This document shows, one piece after another, positions 6,309 to 14,276 of a stretch of 18,211 nucleotides of DNA (position 1 is the first letter of the stretch; each line of letters opens with the position of its first letter). A model generated the notes under the pieces. It was not told the origin of the DNA. It saw only the letters and a program-made list of their open reading frames with translations, and made no database searches. The stretch spans positions 1 to 18,211 of the forward strand of contig CAMDKJ010000015.1 of assembly GCA_945900705.1 (NCBI GenBank). The letters are read 5' to 3'. This DNA is from Bifidobacterium breve (GTDB lineage Bacteria > Actinomycetota > Actinomycetes > S36-B12). A program made the position numbers and the translations under genes.

Positions 6309-7025
6309 ATGAGCGATCCATCGGACTCGAATGCACCCGACTTGAATGCGCCCGACTCGAATGCACCCGATTCGAATCTGGGTGCGCATGAGACAAAGGC
6401 CGATGTACGGGCCGAGACGGTACTGCTGGAGCGGGCCATCGGTGGCTGGCGCGGCATCATCGACTCGGGGGTCCCGACCGCGGTATTTGTTGTGGCCTAT
6501 TTGGTGTCCGGGCAAAATTTGGGTTGGTCCGTGGGTGCAGCAGTTGCTGCGGGGTTGCTGATCATGATCTGGCGCCTGTTACGCCGCGAACCACTTCAAC
6601 AAGTCCTGGCAGGGTTCGCCGGGGTACTTGTCTCCGCACTGGTGGCCAAGTGGACCGGGCGGCCCGAGGCTTATTTTCTCCCCGGGTTCTTACAAAACTT
6701 GGCATACGGGTTGGCGTTTCTCGTTTCAATAATCATCGGCTGGCCCCTGCTTGGGGTGATCCTGGGATATTTCACCGGGGAGGGCACCACCTGGCGGCAA
6801 GATAGACCACTTCGTCGTATATACGCTGCCGCATCGTGGATTTGGGTGGCGCTGTTTTTCGGGCGTCTTGTGGTGCAAGTACCGCTCTACCTGCTGGGAG
6901 CGGTCGGGGCACTGGGGGTTGTCAAGATTTTGATGGGGATTCCGCTTTACATCGCGGCGGCTTATTTCACCTATCGGTTGCTCGGGCCTATTTGGACCGA
7001 AAAGCGGGCCGCGAAGAGGAAGTGA
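6309..7025 (+). CDS. DUF3159 polytopic membrane protein, 238 aa, with repeat-bearing N-terminus
   Basis: About five to six membrane helices span residues 50-230. DUF3159 hallmarks are present: LLRREPLQQVLAGFAGV, FLPGFLQNLAYGLAFLVSI, GWPLLGVILGYFTGEGTTWR and WIWVALFFGRLVVQVPLYL. The family is actinobacterial (M. tuberculosis Rv2693c), of unknown function, and almost always follows the OB-fold gene. The first 25 residues are unlike homologues: they consist of a DSNAP pentapeptide repeated nearly four times, encoded by a 15-bp tandem repeat. This adds a short, acidic, probably disordered cytoplasmic tail. The start at ATG 6309 is 2 nt after the OB gene stop. A later start would be needed to exclude the repeat, and the next in-frame methionine is well inside the conserved part. 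It converges with ceoC over a 12-bp gap. Confidence 0.88.
   Translation: MSDPSDSNAPDLNAPDSNAPDSNLGAHETKADVRAETVLLERAIGGWRGIIDSGVPTAVFVVAYLVSGQNLGWSVGAAVAAGLLIMIWRLLRREPLQQVLAGFAGVLVSALVAKWTGRPEAYFLPGFLQNLAYGLAFLVSIIIGWPLLGVILGYFTGEGTTWRQDRPLRRIYAAASWIWVALFFGRLVVQVPLYLLGAVGALGVVKILMGIPLYIAAAYFTYRLLGPIWTEKRAAKRK
6324..6377 (+). repeat. 15-bp in-frame tandem repeat, about 3.6 copies
   Basis: Units start at 6324, 6339, 6354 and 6369. The first and third are identical (GACTCGAATGCACCC); the second differs at two sites, and the last is partial. It encodes DSNAP repeats at the N-terminus of the DUF3159 protein. Unit length is a multiple of three, so copy-number slippage would keep the frame. Confidence 0.9.
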
Positions 7026-7037
7026 CGAGCCTCAAAC

Positions 7038-7700
7038 CTAATGGGCGGTGCCGAGCATGTTTTGCAGTGCGGGTTCTTGATCAGGTGCGGTGACGAATAA
7101 CAACTCGTCGCCGGCGTCAAGTGGGTCATCGGCGGATGGCGCAAATACTCGTGAACCGCGCACTATCGCAACAAGTGCGGTGTCGGGGGGCCAATCTTGA
7201 TCCCCAACACGTTTTCCGACCACGGGTGAATCTGCTGACAAAGTGAGCTCGACAAGATCTGCGTTACCTTGCCGGAAACTAAACAGCCTTACTAGGTCTC
7301 CAACACTGACAGCTTCGTCTACCAAAGCCACCAGCATTCGCGGCGTTGAGACGGCAACATCAACGCCCCATGAATCGTCGAACATCCATTCATTCTTTGG
7401 ATGGTTCACCCGTGCTATTACCCGCGGAACTCCGTATTCGGTCTTGGCTAAAAGTGAAACAACCAGGTTCACTTTGTCATCACCGGTAGCGGCGACAACC
7501 ACCTGACATTCGGATAGCTTGGCATGGTCAAGAGCTGAGATTTCGCAAGCGTCAGCGACGAGAAAGTCAGCGCCATCAACAGATCCAGGGCGCACGGCAT
7601 TTGGGTCGCGGTCGATGAGAAGAACCGTGTGTCCTCGGCCTAAAAGTTCTTTGGCAATTGATCTACCGACTTTGCCAGCTCCGGCAACCGCGATTTTCAT
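7038..7700 (-). CDS. ceoC: RCK-domain TrkA-family potassium-uptake regulator, 220 aa (CeoC-like)
   Basis: This cytoplasmic NAD(H)/nucleotide-binding regulatory subunit belongs to the K+ channel/transporter RCK family. The N-terminal Rossmann domain (RCK_N, about 1-130) begins MKIAVAGAGKVGRSIAKELL, with GAGKVG at 7-12 and Asp30 at the end of the second strand, favouring NAD. VVVAATGDDKVNLVVSLLAK is the next conserved strand-helix. The C-terminal RCK_C domain (about 140-215) contains DSPVVGKRV and DELLFVTAPDQ. It is the second gene of an operon, overlapping ceoB by 4 bp (ATGA). The same divergent pair, ceoB-ceoC (Rv2691-Rv2692), exists in M. tuberculosis. No TrkH/KtrB pore gene is in the window; the nearest membrane partner is the divergent KimA-like permease. 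Confidence 0.92.
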   Translation of the reverse strand: MKIAVAGAGKVGRSIAKELLGRGHTVLLIDRDPNAVRPGSVDGADFLVADACEISALDHAKLSECQVVVAATGDDKVNLVVSLLAKTEYGVPRVIARVNHPKNEWMFDDSWGVDVAVSTPRMLVALVDEAVSVGDLVRLFSFRQGNADLVELTLSADSPVVGKRVGDQDWPPDTALVAIVRGSRVFAPSADDPLDAGDELLFVTAPDQEPALQNMLGTAH

Positions 7701-8362
7701 GATGCGCCCTCCGGGCCGGTCTCAAAGATGTTCTCGACGGCTTCGCGGTCAGCGACCAGATACAAAGCGTGGATGATGTCACCATCTTGAACCACCGTCT
7801 CCGGTTTCGGAAGTATCGCGGCGCCGAAGCGGGTGATGAACCCCACGCGGGCACCGGATGCCTCCTCGAGTGAAGTCGCGCGGTGCCCGGCCCAACCGGT
7901 ACCGACGTGAACTTCGGCCAGCGCCATTGCCCCACTCGGGTCGCGATACTCCTCATGTGCGCCCATGGGCAAGATTCCCCGAAGGATTTGTCCGGTTGTC
8001 CATGACACGGTCGCGACCGTCGGGATCCCGAGTCGCTGATAAACCTCGGCACGGCGCGGGTCATAAATTCGGGCGACCACGCGGTCAACACCAAAAGTTT
8101 CGCGGGCTACCCGAGCGGCAAGAATATTGCTGTTATCGCCACTGCTTACGGCGGCGAATGCCCCGGCGCGGGTAATACCGGCGCTTTCTAAAGTCTCACG
8201 ATCAAACCCGATGCCGGTGACTGTGATTCCAGCGAAATCATCGGGGAGCCGCCCAAAAGCCGTAGCAACTTGGTCGATCACCGCAACACTGTGGCCGAGG
8301 TCGCCGAGGCGTCCAGCAAGCAAAGCTCCTACGCGGCCACATCCCATGATTACTACGTGCAC
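7697..8362 (-). CDS. ceoB: RCK-domain TrkA-family potassium-uptake regulator, 222 aa (CeoB-like)
   Basis: From the GTG at 8362 the protein reads MHVVIMGCGRVGALLAGRL. The GCGRVG Rossmann loop is at residues 7-12 and Asp30 closes strand 2, which is standard for TrkA/KtrA RCK_N. The RCK_C part follows from about residue 135, with ASGARVGFITRFG and DGDIIHALYLVAD. I placed the start at 8362 because homologues begin at this point and TACGGT lies 7 nt upstream. The open frame continues to 8572, but that extension has no family similarity and would run through the divergent permease start. It is followed by ceoC with a 4-bp overlap; CeoB and CeoC probably form a heteromeric regulatory ring, by analogy with other paired RCK subunits (inference). 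The 82-bp divergent spacer with the permease suggests shared regulation. Confidence 0.93.
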   Translation of the reverse strand: MHVVIMGCGRVGALLAGRLGDLGHSVAVIDQVATAFGRLPDDFAGITVTGIGFDRETLESAGITRAGAFAAVSSGDNSNILAARVARETFGVDRVVARIYDPRRAEVYQRLGIPTVATVSWTTGQILRGILPMGAHEEYRDPSGAMALAEVHVGTGWAGHRATSLEEASGARVGFITRFGAAILPKPETVVQDGDIIHALYLVADREAVENIFETGPEGAS

Positions 8363-8369
8363 GACCCAA

Positions 8370-8375
8370 ACCGTA
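8370..8375 (-). promoter_or_regulatory. Candidate -10 element (TACGGT), leaderless ceoB-ceoC
   Basis: TACGGT fits TANNNT and ends 7 nt before the GTG at 8362. It sits in the 82-bp divergent region shared with the KimA-like permease and supports the shortened ceoB start. Confidence 0.45.
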
Positions 8376-8430
8376 CACGCCGGACCACACCCAGTTCCAC
8401 CACCATCACAGTTGTCGGGATCGATGGGCG

Positions 8431-8436
8431 TAACAT
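8431..8436 (+). promoter_or_regulatory. Candidate -10 element (TAACAT) for the KimA-like permease
   Basis: TAACAT fits TANNNT and ends 8 nt before the GTG at 8445, giving a leaderless or nearly leaderless mRNA. It also argues against the ATG at 8424, which would lie upstream of this promoter. Confidence 0.4.
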
Positions 8437-8444
8437 GGTTGGTC

Positions 8445-10382
8445 GTGCCTATCTCTGATGGACTCAAGCGCCTGTTTTTTGGACGGGCGCTGCGCAGTGA
8501 TCGCCTCAGCGACTCCTTGCTCCCAAAGAGAATCGCCCTGCCGGTCTTCGCCAGCGACGCGCTTTCATCCAACGCTTATGCCACCCAAGAAATCCTGCTG
8601 GTGCTGTCGTTGGGTGGTGCTTCCTTTTATGCCTTCGGCGGATGGATAGCCGCAGCGGTTGTTCTTGTTTATTTCACCGTGGTGGCCTCATATCGCCAAA
8701 ATGTGCACGCCTACCCAAGTGGCGGCGGCGATTACGAAGTTGTTGCAACGAACTTGGGGCAGAATTGGGGGATTTTCGTCGGTAGCGCGCTATTGATCGA
8801 TTATGTTCTTACGGTTGCAGTATCTATCTCATCAGCGATAGCAAACCTTGGGTCCGTTATCCCAGTAATTGCTGAACACAGTGTTTGGTGGGCGGTTGGC
8901 TCCATTGTGGTAATCACTTTGCTTAACCTGCGTGGCATTCGTGAATCCGGGTCGCTGTTTGCGATCCCAACGTATTTTTTCATAGCATCAATTTTCATCA
9001 TGATTGGTGTCGCGATTTTCAAGATGGCGACCGGGGCCAATTTGGAGGCCGAGAGCGCTAACTGGGAGGTGGTACCTGAGGCAAGTTTCGCCGGGGCCGC
9101 CTTGATCTTCTTAGTGGCACGCTCATTTTCTTCAGGTACGACCGCCCTTACTGGTATCGAAGCTGTCGCGAATGGTGTGCCATCATTTCGTAAGCCAAAG
9201 TCTAAGAACGCCGCAACGACTTTACTGATGCTCGGCTTAATCTCAACAACAATGTTTGCGGGTATCACTTGGCTGGCCCTTAAAACGCGGGTTCAGGTAA
9301 CCGAGTTCGATAGAGATCTGATCGGGCTACCAGATGGGCAATCCCAAAAAACCGTCATCGTCCAGGTTGCCAGTGCGGTATTTGGAAACTTCGAAATTGC
9401 GGTCTTGGTGATTTCACTAGCGACCGCGCTCATTTTGGCACTCGCAGCCAACACGGCCTTCAACGGTTTCCCGGTACTTGGTTCGATTCTGGCGCGCGAC
9501 GGGTATTTGCCGCGCCAGTTGCACACCCGTGGGGACCGGTTGGCGTTTAGCAATGGCATTTTGATGCTCGCCGGCTTGGCGGTCGTGCTGGTGGTCATTT
9601 ATCAAGCAAATGTCACAAACCTAATTCAGCTCTACATCATCGGCGTATTTGTTTCCTTCACTTTGAGTCAACTCGGCATGATCAAGCATTGGAACCGGCA
9701 CCTTCGAGCTGAGACAGTTCCTGCTGAGCGGCGCAAAATGTTCAGATCGCGGGCTATTAATTTGGTGGGTTTTCTCATGACCGGATCGGTGCTGGTGATC
9801 GTGCTCGTGACAAAATTCACCAAGGGCGCATGGATCGTGGTTGTCGCTATGCCACTTATTTTTCTGTTGATGCGCGCGATCCGCAGACACTACGACCGCG
9901 TGGCGGTGGAGCTGGTCACTACAGACGAGGACAAAATCACGCTGCCAACGCGCGTGCATGCGCTGGTGTTAGTGTCAAAAATTCACAAGCCAACATTGCG
10001 GGCCTTGGCCTATGCCCGGGCCACTAGACCATCGGTACTTGAGGCTATTACGGTCAATGTCGATCCCGACGAGACTCGCTCCCTAGAAGTGGAGTGGGAG
10101 CGGCGCGCAATACCGGTAACGCTAAAGGTTTTGGATTCGCCCTACCGCGAAATTACCCGTCCGATAATCGATTATGTGCGGCGATTGCGCTCCGACAATC
10201 CAAATGACGTTGTCACCGTCTATGTGCCTGAATATGTTGTCGGACACTGGTGGGAACAGATTCTGCATAATCAGTCAGCATTACGCTTGAAGAGCCGTTT
10301 ACTTTTCATGCCAGGTGTGATGATGACTAGTGTGCCTTGGCAACTTGAGTCAAGTGAACGTGTACTGAACCGTGACGATTAA
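8445..10382 (+). CDS. APC-superfamily permease, KimA-like probable K+ transporter, 645 aa
   Basis: A 12-helix APC (LeuT-fold) membrane domain spans about residues 30-480, followed by a roughly 150-residue cytoplasmic domain with a USP-like look (ALVLVSKIHKPTLRALAYA). The N-terminal LPKRIALPVFASDALSSNAY and GTTALTGIEAVANGVPSF are typical of the family that includes Bacillus subtilis KimA, a high-affinity K+/H+ symporter. Asp38, Tyr45, Asp119, Thr123 and Glu239 fall where, from memory, KimA has Asp36, Tyr43, Asp117, Thr121 and Glu233. M. tuberculosis Rv2690c is the positional equivalent and is usually labelled only as an amino-acid permease. I chose the GTG at 8445 from homology and TAACAT 8 nt upstream; ATG 8424 is the alternative. 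Open frame further upstream overlaps ceoB and is not coding. Its end overlaps the methyltransferase start by 11 bp. An amino-acid substrate cannot be excluded. Confidence 0.87.
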   Translation: MPISDGLKRLFFGRALRSDRLSDSLLPKRIALPVFASDALSSNAYATQEILLVLSLGGASFYAFGGWIAAAVVLVYFTVVASYRQNVHAYPSGGGDYEVVATNLGQNWGIFVGSALLIDYVLTVAVSISSAIANLGSVIPVIAEHSVWWAVGSIVVITLLNLRGIRESGSLFAIPTYFFIASIFIMIGVAIFKMATGANLEAESANWEVVPEASFAGAALIFLVARSFSSGTTALTGIEAVANGVPSFRKPKSKNAATTLLMLGLISTTMFAGITWLALKTRVQVTEFDRDLIGLPDGQSQKTVIVQVASAVFGNFEIAVLVISLATALILALAANTAFNGFPVLGSILARDGYLPRQLHTRGDRLAFSNGILMLAGLAVVLVVIYQANVTNLIQLYIIGVFVSFTLSQLGMIKHWNRHLRAETVPAERRKMFRSRAINLVGFLMTGSVLVIVLVTKFTKGAWIVVVAMPLIFLLMRAIRRHYDRVAVELVTTDEDKITLPTRVHALVLVSKIHKPTLRALAYARATRPSVLEAITVNVDPDETRSLEVEWERRAIPVTLKVLDSPYREITRPIIDYVRRLRSDNPNDVVTVYVPEYVVGHWWEQILHNQSALRLKSRLLFMPGVMMTSVPWQLESSERVLNRDD

Positions 10383-11595
10383 GGCAGGCGAGGCGCCGCT
10401 GGCGGTCGGTGATGTACTCGAAGTAGTTATCGGCCAAATCGCACACGGCGGACACTTCATTGCACATGCGCAGGGCCGCACAATATTTGTCCGGCATGCA
10501 ATTACCGGTGAATCTGCAAGGATCAAAATTACCGAGGTTCGATCCAAGATGGTACGAGCCGATGCTATCGAGATTTTGGTTAAGAGCCCAGACCGGGTGG
10601 TGGCACCGTGTCAATTTGCTGGGCCGGGAGCCTGCGGCGGATGCGATTTCCAACATATTGCTATTTCGAGACAGCGCTCATTGAAGCAGCAGGTGGTGCA
10701 GGATGCATTTCGCCGGCATGCGCACCTTGATGAGGTGGGAGTTGTTGTCGAGTCGGTGCCGGGGGATCAAAGTGGACTTTCGTGGCGCACGCGGGTGCGC
10801 TGGAGCGTTGATAGTTCGGGCCACCTCGGTTTCCACCGTTTTCGCAGCAGCGAAATTCTGGCGGTCAATACCTGCCTAATCGCCACTCAAGGCCAAGGGG
10901 GAGTCCCGGAAGGTACCTACCCTGGCGTTTTGGAGGTGCGATCGGCGCAGGGCTCAGACGGTGAGATTGTGATCTCAGCTGCCACCTCCGGATCAACTAA
11001 TAGCCGCCGGGTAAATCATGAAGTACTCGGCCGCAACTGGAATATCGATATCGAAAGCTTCTGGCAGGGCCATGTTGGCGCCGCGGAGGCGTTAGTAAGA
11101 GCGGTACTTGACTTAGGAAACCCACAACCTGGTGAAACCTGGTGGGATCTTTATTCGGGTGTTGGACTATTTAGCGCTTATCTGAGTCCGGTGGTTGGGC
11201 CAACTGGATTGGTGGTGGCGGTGGAAGGGTCTGCACGTTCGATTCGCGATGCCCGCCGCAACCTGCAACATGATCACCACGTCAAATTGGTGGAAAGCGA
11301 TGTTGCGAGATGGTTAGCGAAGTCGACTGATCATGGACTCGTATCGGGGGTGGTCCTTGACCCACCACGCACCGGCGTCGGGCCGGTCATCGCTCGGCAG
11401 ATTGCCGCCCAAGAACCTCGTGTGGTGGTCTATGTAGCTTGTGATCCGGTAGCCCTCGCACGTGATGTTGAGATCTTTTCCACCTTCGGTTACCGGCTGG
11501 ACAAAATTACCGGTTTTGATGCTTTTCCAATGACGCACCACGTCGAGGTGGTGGCCACCCTGGTGCCCATCCCGGGCCGCGATCAGATATCTTGA
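10372..11595 (+). CDS. TRAM-domain class I SAM-dependent RNA methyltransferase (TrmA/RlmD family), 407 aa
   Basis: This is an RNA m5U-type methyltransferase. Residues about 10-70 form the TRAM RNA-binding domain (VGDVLEVVIGQIAHGGHFIA, FVRHAITGESARIKI). Cys80, Cys88, Cys91 (CGGCDFQH) and Cys168 are placed as the 4Fe-4S ligands of RlmD-like enzymes. The SAM site includes DLYSGVGLFSAYL (259-271) and GLVVAVEGS; DPPR (330-333), the catalytic nucleophile Cys357 in VVYVACDPVALARD, and the general-base Glu392 (HHVE) are all intact. Whether the substrate is a tRNA or 23S rRNA uridine cannot be told. The GTG at 10372 lies 11 bp inside the permease gene, so translation is probably coupled. The positional equivalent in M. 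tuberculosis is Rv2689c. acn follows after 26 bp. Confidence 0.92.
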   Translation: MTIKAGEAPLAVGDVLEVVIGQIAHGGHFIAHAQGRTIFVRHAITGESARIKITEVRSKMVRADAIEILVKSPDRVVAPCQFAGPGACGGCDFQHIAISRQRSLKQQVVQDAFRRHAHLDEVGVVVESVPGDQSGLSWRTRVRWSVDSSGHLGFHRFRSSEILAVNTCLIATQGQGGVPEGTYPGVLEVRSAQGSDGEIVISAATSGSTNSRRVNHEVLGRNWNIDIESFWQGHVGAAEALVRAVLDLGNPQPGETWWDLYSGVGLFSAYLSPVVGPTGLVVAVEGSARSIRDARRNLQHDHHVKLVESDVARWLAKSTDHGLVSGVVLDPPRTGVGPVIARQIAAQEPRVVVYVACDPVALARDVEIFSTFGYRLDKITGFDAFPMTHHVEVVATLVPIPGRDQIS

Positions 11596-11611
11596 CGTCA
11601 AGAGAACTTTT

Positions 11612-11616
11612 GGAGG
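11612..11616 (+). promoter_or_regulatory. Shine-Dalgarno GGAGG deciding the acn start
   Basis: GGAGG is followed by CCCAA (5 nt) and then GTG at 11622. This strong site selects the GTG over an in-frame TTG at 11592, which lacks a ribosome-binding site. Confidence 0.75.
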
Positions 11617-11621
11617 CCCAA

Positions 11622-14276
11622 GTGAGTAAAAACAGTTTTGGAGCAAAGCGAGTCCTGACCGTGGGCGGGCAGCAATACGAAATTTTCGGCATTGATGCGG
11701 TACCCGGCTCTGAGAAACTGCCCTACACCCACAAAGTCCTCCTCGAGAATCTCCTGCGCACCGAAGATGGCGCCAATGTCACGGCCGAAACGATCCGAGC
11801 ACTAGGTGCTTGGGATCACGATGCTGAACCAAACCAGGAAATCTCTTTCACGCCGGCACGCGTGATCATGCAAGATTTCACCGGGGTGCCGGTGGTGGTT
11901 GACCTTGCAACAATGCGCGAGGCGGTTGCTGAACTTGGCGGCGATCCGTCACGAATTGAGCCACTCGCTCCCGCTGAAATGGTAATTGACCACTCGGTAA
12001 TTGCTGATTTCTTTGCGGTTCCAGACGCCGAGTCACGCAACGTTGCACTTGAGTATGAACGCAATCGCGAGCGGTACCAGTTTTTGCGTTGGGGCCAAAG
12101 TGCATTCGATGAGTTCAAGGTGGTGCCACCGGGTACGGGCATTGTGCATCAGGTGAACATTGAGTATTTGGCCCATGTCGTAATGGCCAGAGGGGGCCAG
12201 GCGTATCCGGATACCGTCGTCGGCACGGATTCACACACCACCATGGTAAATGGGCTGGGGGTTCTCGGCTGGGGTGTCGGTGGCATTGAGGCGGAGGCCG
12301 CAATGCTGGGCCAGCCGGTGTCAATGTTGATCCCACGTGTCGTTGGTTTCAAATTGCGGGGTGAACTTCCGCAGGGCGCCACCGCCACCGATCTAGTTTT
12401 GACAATTACCCAGATGCTGCGAATCCATGGGGTGGTCGGCAAGTTCGTCGAGTTCTTTGGCGAGGGAGTTGGTGCTGTTCCGCTTGCGAATCGCGCAACC
12501 ATCGGGAATATGAGCCCCGAGTACGGCAGCACCGTTGCGATCTTCCCGATAGATGAAATGACCATGGAGTACCTGCGCCTAACCGGGCGCAGTGAGCAGC
12601 AATGTGAACTCATTGCCTCGTACGCGAAAGCTCAAGGCATGTGGCACGACCCCAATTGTGAACCTAATTATTCTGAATATATTGAATTGGATTTGGCTAC
12701 CGTGGGGCCGAGCTTGGCGGGGCCAAAGCGCCCGCAAGACCGAGTGCCACTTATTGACGCTAAAGCGATGTTTGGCGCAGCCTTGGTTGAGTACACGAAG
12801 TCCCCTGACACTAAGGTCGATTTCTCCCTGGCCGGAGAGTCGGTAGTTATCGGCCATGGCGCGGTGGTCATAGCCGCGATAACTTCCTGCACAAATACAT
12901 CAAATCCTTCAGTAATGATTGCGGCTGGTTTGCTCGCAAAGAATGCTGTTGAGCGCGGGTTACAAAGTAAGCCGTGGGTTAAAACCACACTGGCACCTGG
13001 CTCTAAGGTCGTAACCGACTACTACGACAAAGCCGGTCTTACTCCGTATCTCGATAAGTTGGGTTTCGGAACCGTTGGTTACGGCTGCACAACTTGTATC
13101 GGCAACTCGGGCCCATTAATACCCGAGGTCAGCACTGCAATCAACGAGAATGATCTCGCGGTAACCGCGGTGCTCAGCGGCAACCGCAATTTCGAAGGCC
13201 GGATCAGTCCAGAAGTTAAGATGAACTACTTAGCTTCACCGCCCCTGGTGGTCGCTTATGCAATCGCTGGCACCATGGATATTGACATTCAAAATGATGT
13301 CTTAGGGCTCGATCCCGCTGGTGAGCCGGTATACTTTGCCGATATCTGGCCAAGTGCCAGCGAGGTACAACGCGTGGTAGATGAATCAATCGATGCAAAG
13401 ATGTTTGCAAATCGATATTCGAATGTTTTCACCGGCGACGAGAATTGGCGCTCACTTGCGACACCGAGTGGTGATACTTTCCAGTGGGATCCGGCAAGTA
13501 CCTATGTGCGCAAGCCTCCATATTTTGACGGAATGCAACGGGAGCCAAGCCCGGTGGTTGATATCACGGGTGCACGCGTTCTCTTAAAACTTGGGGATTC
13601 CGTTACCACCGATCACATCTCACCGGCGGGATCAATTAGGCCTGACAGTCCCGCCGGGATTTATTTAGCCGAAAATGGCGTTCATCGGGCGGATTTCAAC
13701 TCCTATGGTTCTCGCCGCGGAAACCACGAGGTCATGATTCGGGGCACCTTCGCAAATATCAGATTGCGGAACCTGCTATTGCACGATGTTGAGGGTGGGT
13801 TCACCATTGATTTCACAAATGCTGATGACGAGATCGTGCCGATTTATGACGCCGCGATGTCGTACGAGCGCCATGGCACCCCGCTGGTTATTTTGGCGGG
13901 TAAGGAATATGGATCAGGGTCGAGCCGTGACTGGGCGGCCAAGGGCACGTCCTTATTGGGTGTCCGCGTTGTTATCGCTGAGTCCTATGAGCGCATCCAT
14001 CGATCAAATTTAATCGGAATGGGTGTATTGCCATTGCAATATGCCCCCGGGGTGAGCGCTTCAAGTCTTGGTCTGCAGGGTGATGAAGTGTTCACTGTTA
14101 GCGGTATCGCCGAACTCAATTCGGGCCGCACGCCGGCTCAAGTCGCGGTTGAAGCCGTCGCCGCGGATGGACGCACGGTCGAATTCACCGCCCTGGTACG
14201 AATCGATACCCCGGGTGAGGCGGACTACTACCGGCACGGCGGCATTTTACAGTACGTCCTACGCTCACTGCTGTGA
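11622..14276 (+). CDS. acn: Aconitate hydratase (AcnA type), 884 aa
   Basis: This 4Fe-4S enzyme isomerises citrate to isocitrate via cis-aconitate in the TCA cycle. It has the bacterial AcnA/IRP1 layout: domains 1-3, then a linker and the C-terminal swivel domain. Cluster ligands are Cys423 (ITSCTNTSNPSV), Cys489 and Cys492 (GYGCTTCIGNSG). Other landmarks are VVGTDSHTTMVNGLGVLGWG, LSGNRNFEGR, TTDHISPAGSI, and the swivel-domain GKEYGSGSSRDWAAKG carrying substrate-binding residues. Length is close to the family norm. The GTG at 11622 is chosen because of GGAGG 5 nt upstream. It sits between the TRAM methyltransferase and a small unknown gene whose start overlaps its stop (GTGA). Regulation cannot be read here; actinobacterial acn is often iron- or AcnR-controlled, but I see no acnR or obvious operator. 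Confidence 0.97.
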   Translation: MSKNSFGAKRVLTVGGQQYEIFGIDAVPGSEKLPYTHKVLLENLLRTEDGANVTAETIRALGAWDHDAEPNQEISFTPARVIMQDFTGVPVVVDLATMREAVAELGGDPSRIEPLAPAEMVIDHSVIADFFAVPDAESRNVALEYERNRERYQFLRWGQSAFDEFKVVPPGTGIVHQVNIEYLAHVVMARGGQAYPDTVVGTDSHTTMVNGLGVLGWGVGGIEAEAAMLGQPVSMLIPRVVGFKLRGELPQGATATDLVLTITQMLRIHGVVGKFVEFFGEGVGAVPLANRATIGNMSPEYGSTVAIFPIDEMTMEYLRLTGRSEQQCELIASYAKAQGMWHDPNCEPNYSEYIELDLATVGPSLAGPKRPQDRVPLIDAKAMFGAALVEYTKSPDTKVDFSLAGESVVIGHGAVVIAAITSCTNTSNPSVMIAAGLLAKNAVERGLQSKPWVKTTLAPGSKVVTDYYDKAGLTPYLDKLGFGTVGYGCTTCIGNSGPLIPEVSTAINENDLAVTAVLSGNRNFEGRISPEVKMNYLASPPLVVAYAIAGTMDIDIQNDVLGLDPAGEPVYFADIWPSASEVQRVVDESIDAKMFANRYSNVFTGDENWRSLATPSGDTFQWDPASTYVRKPPYFDGMQREPSPVVDITGARVLLKLGDSVTTDHISPAGSIRPDSPAGIYLAENGVHRADFNSYGSRRGNHEVMIRGTFANIRLRNLLLHDVEGGFTIDFTNADDEIVPIYDAAMSYERHGTPLVILAGKEYGSGSSRDWAAKGTSLLGVRVVIAESYERIHRSNLIGMGVLPLQYAPGVSASSLGLQGDEVFTVSGIAELNSGRTPAQVAVEAVAADGRTVEFTALVRIDTPGEADYYRHGGILQYVLRSLL

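Noticed and set aside
8127..8444. Upstream extension of the permease frame to 8127
   Set aside because: It lies antisense inside ceoB, has a basic shadow-like composition, and homologues begin near the GTG at 8445.
8363..8572. N-terminal extension of ceoB by 70 codons
   Set aside because: The extra residues have no RCK similarity and run through the permease start. The GTG at 8362 matches homologues and has a -10-like element just upstream.
9621..9959. 112-codon minus-strand open frame inside the permease
   Set aside because: It is antisense to a conserved membrane domain, His-rich by codon mirror, without a ribosome-binding site or family match.
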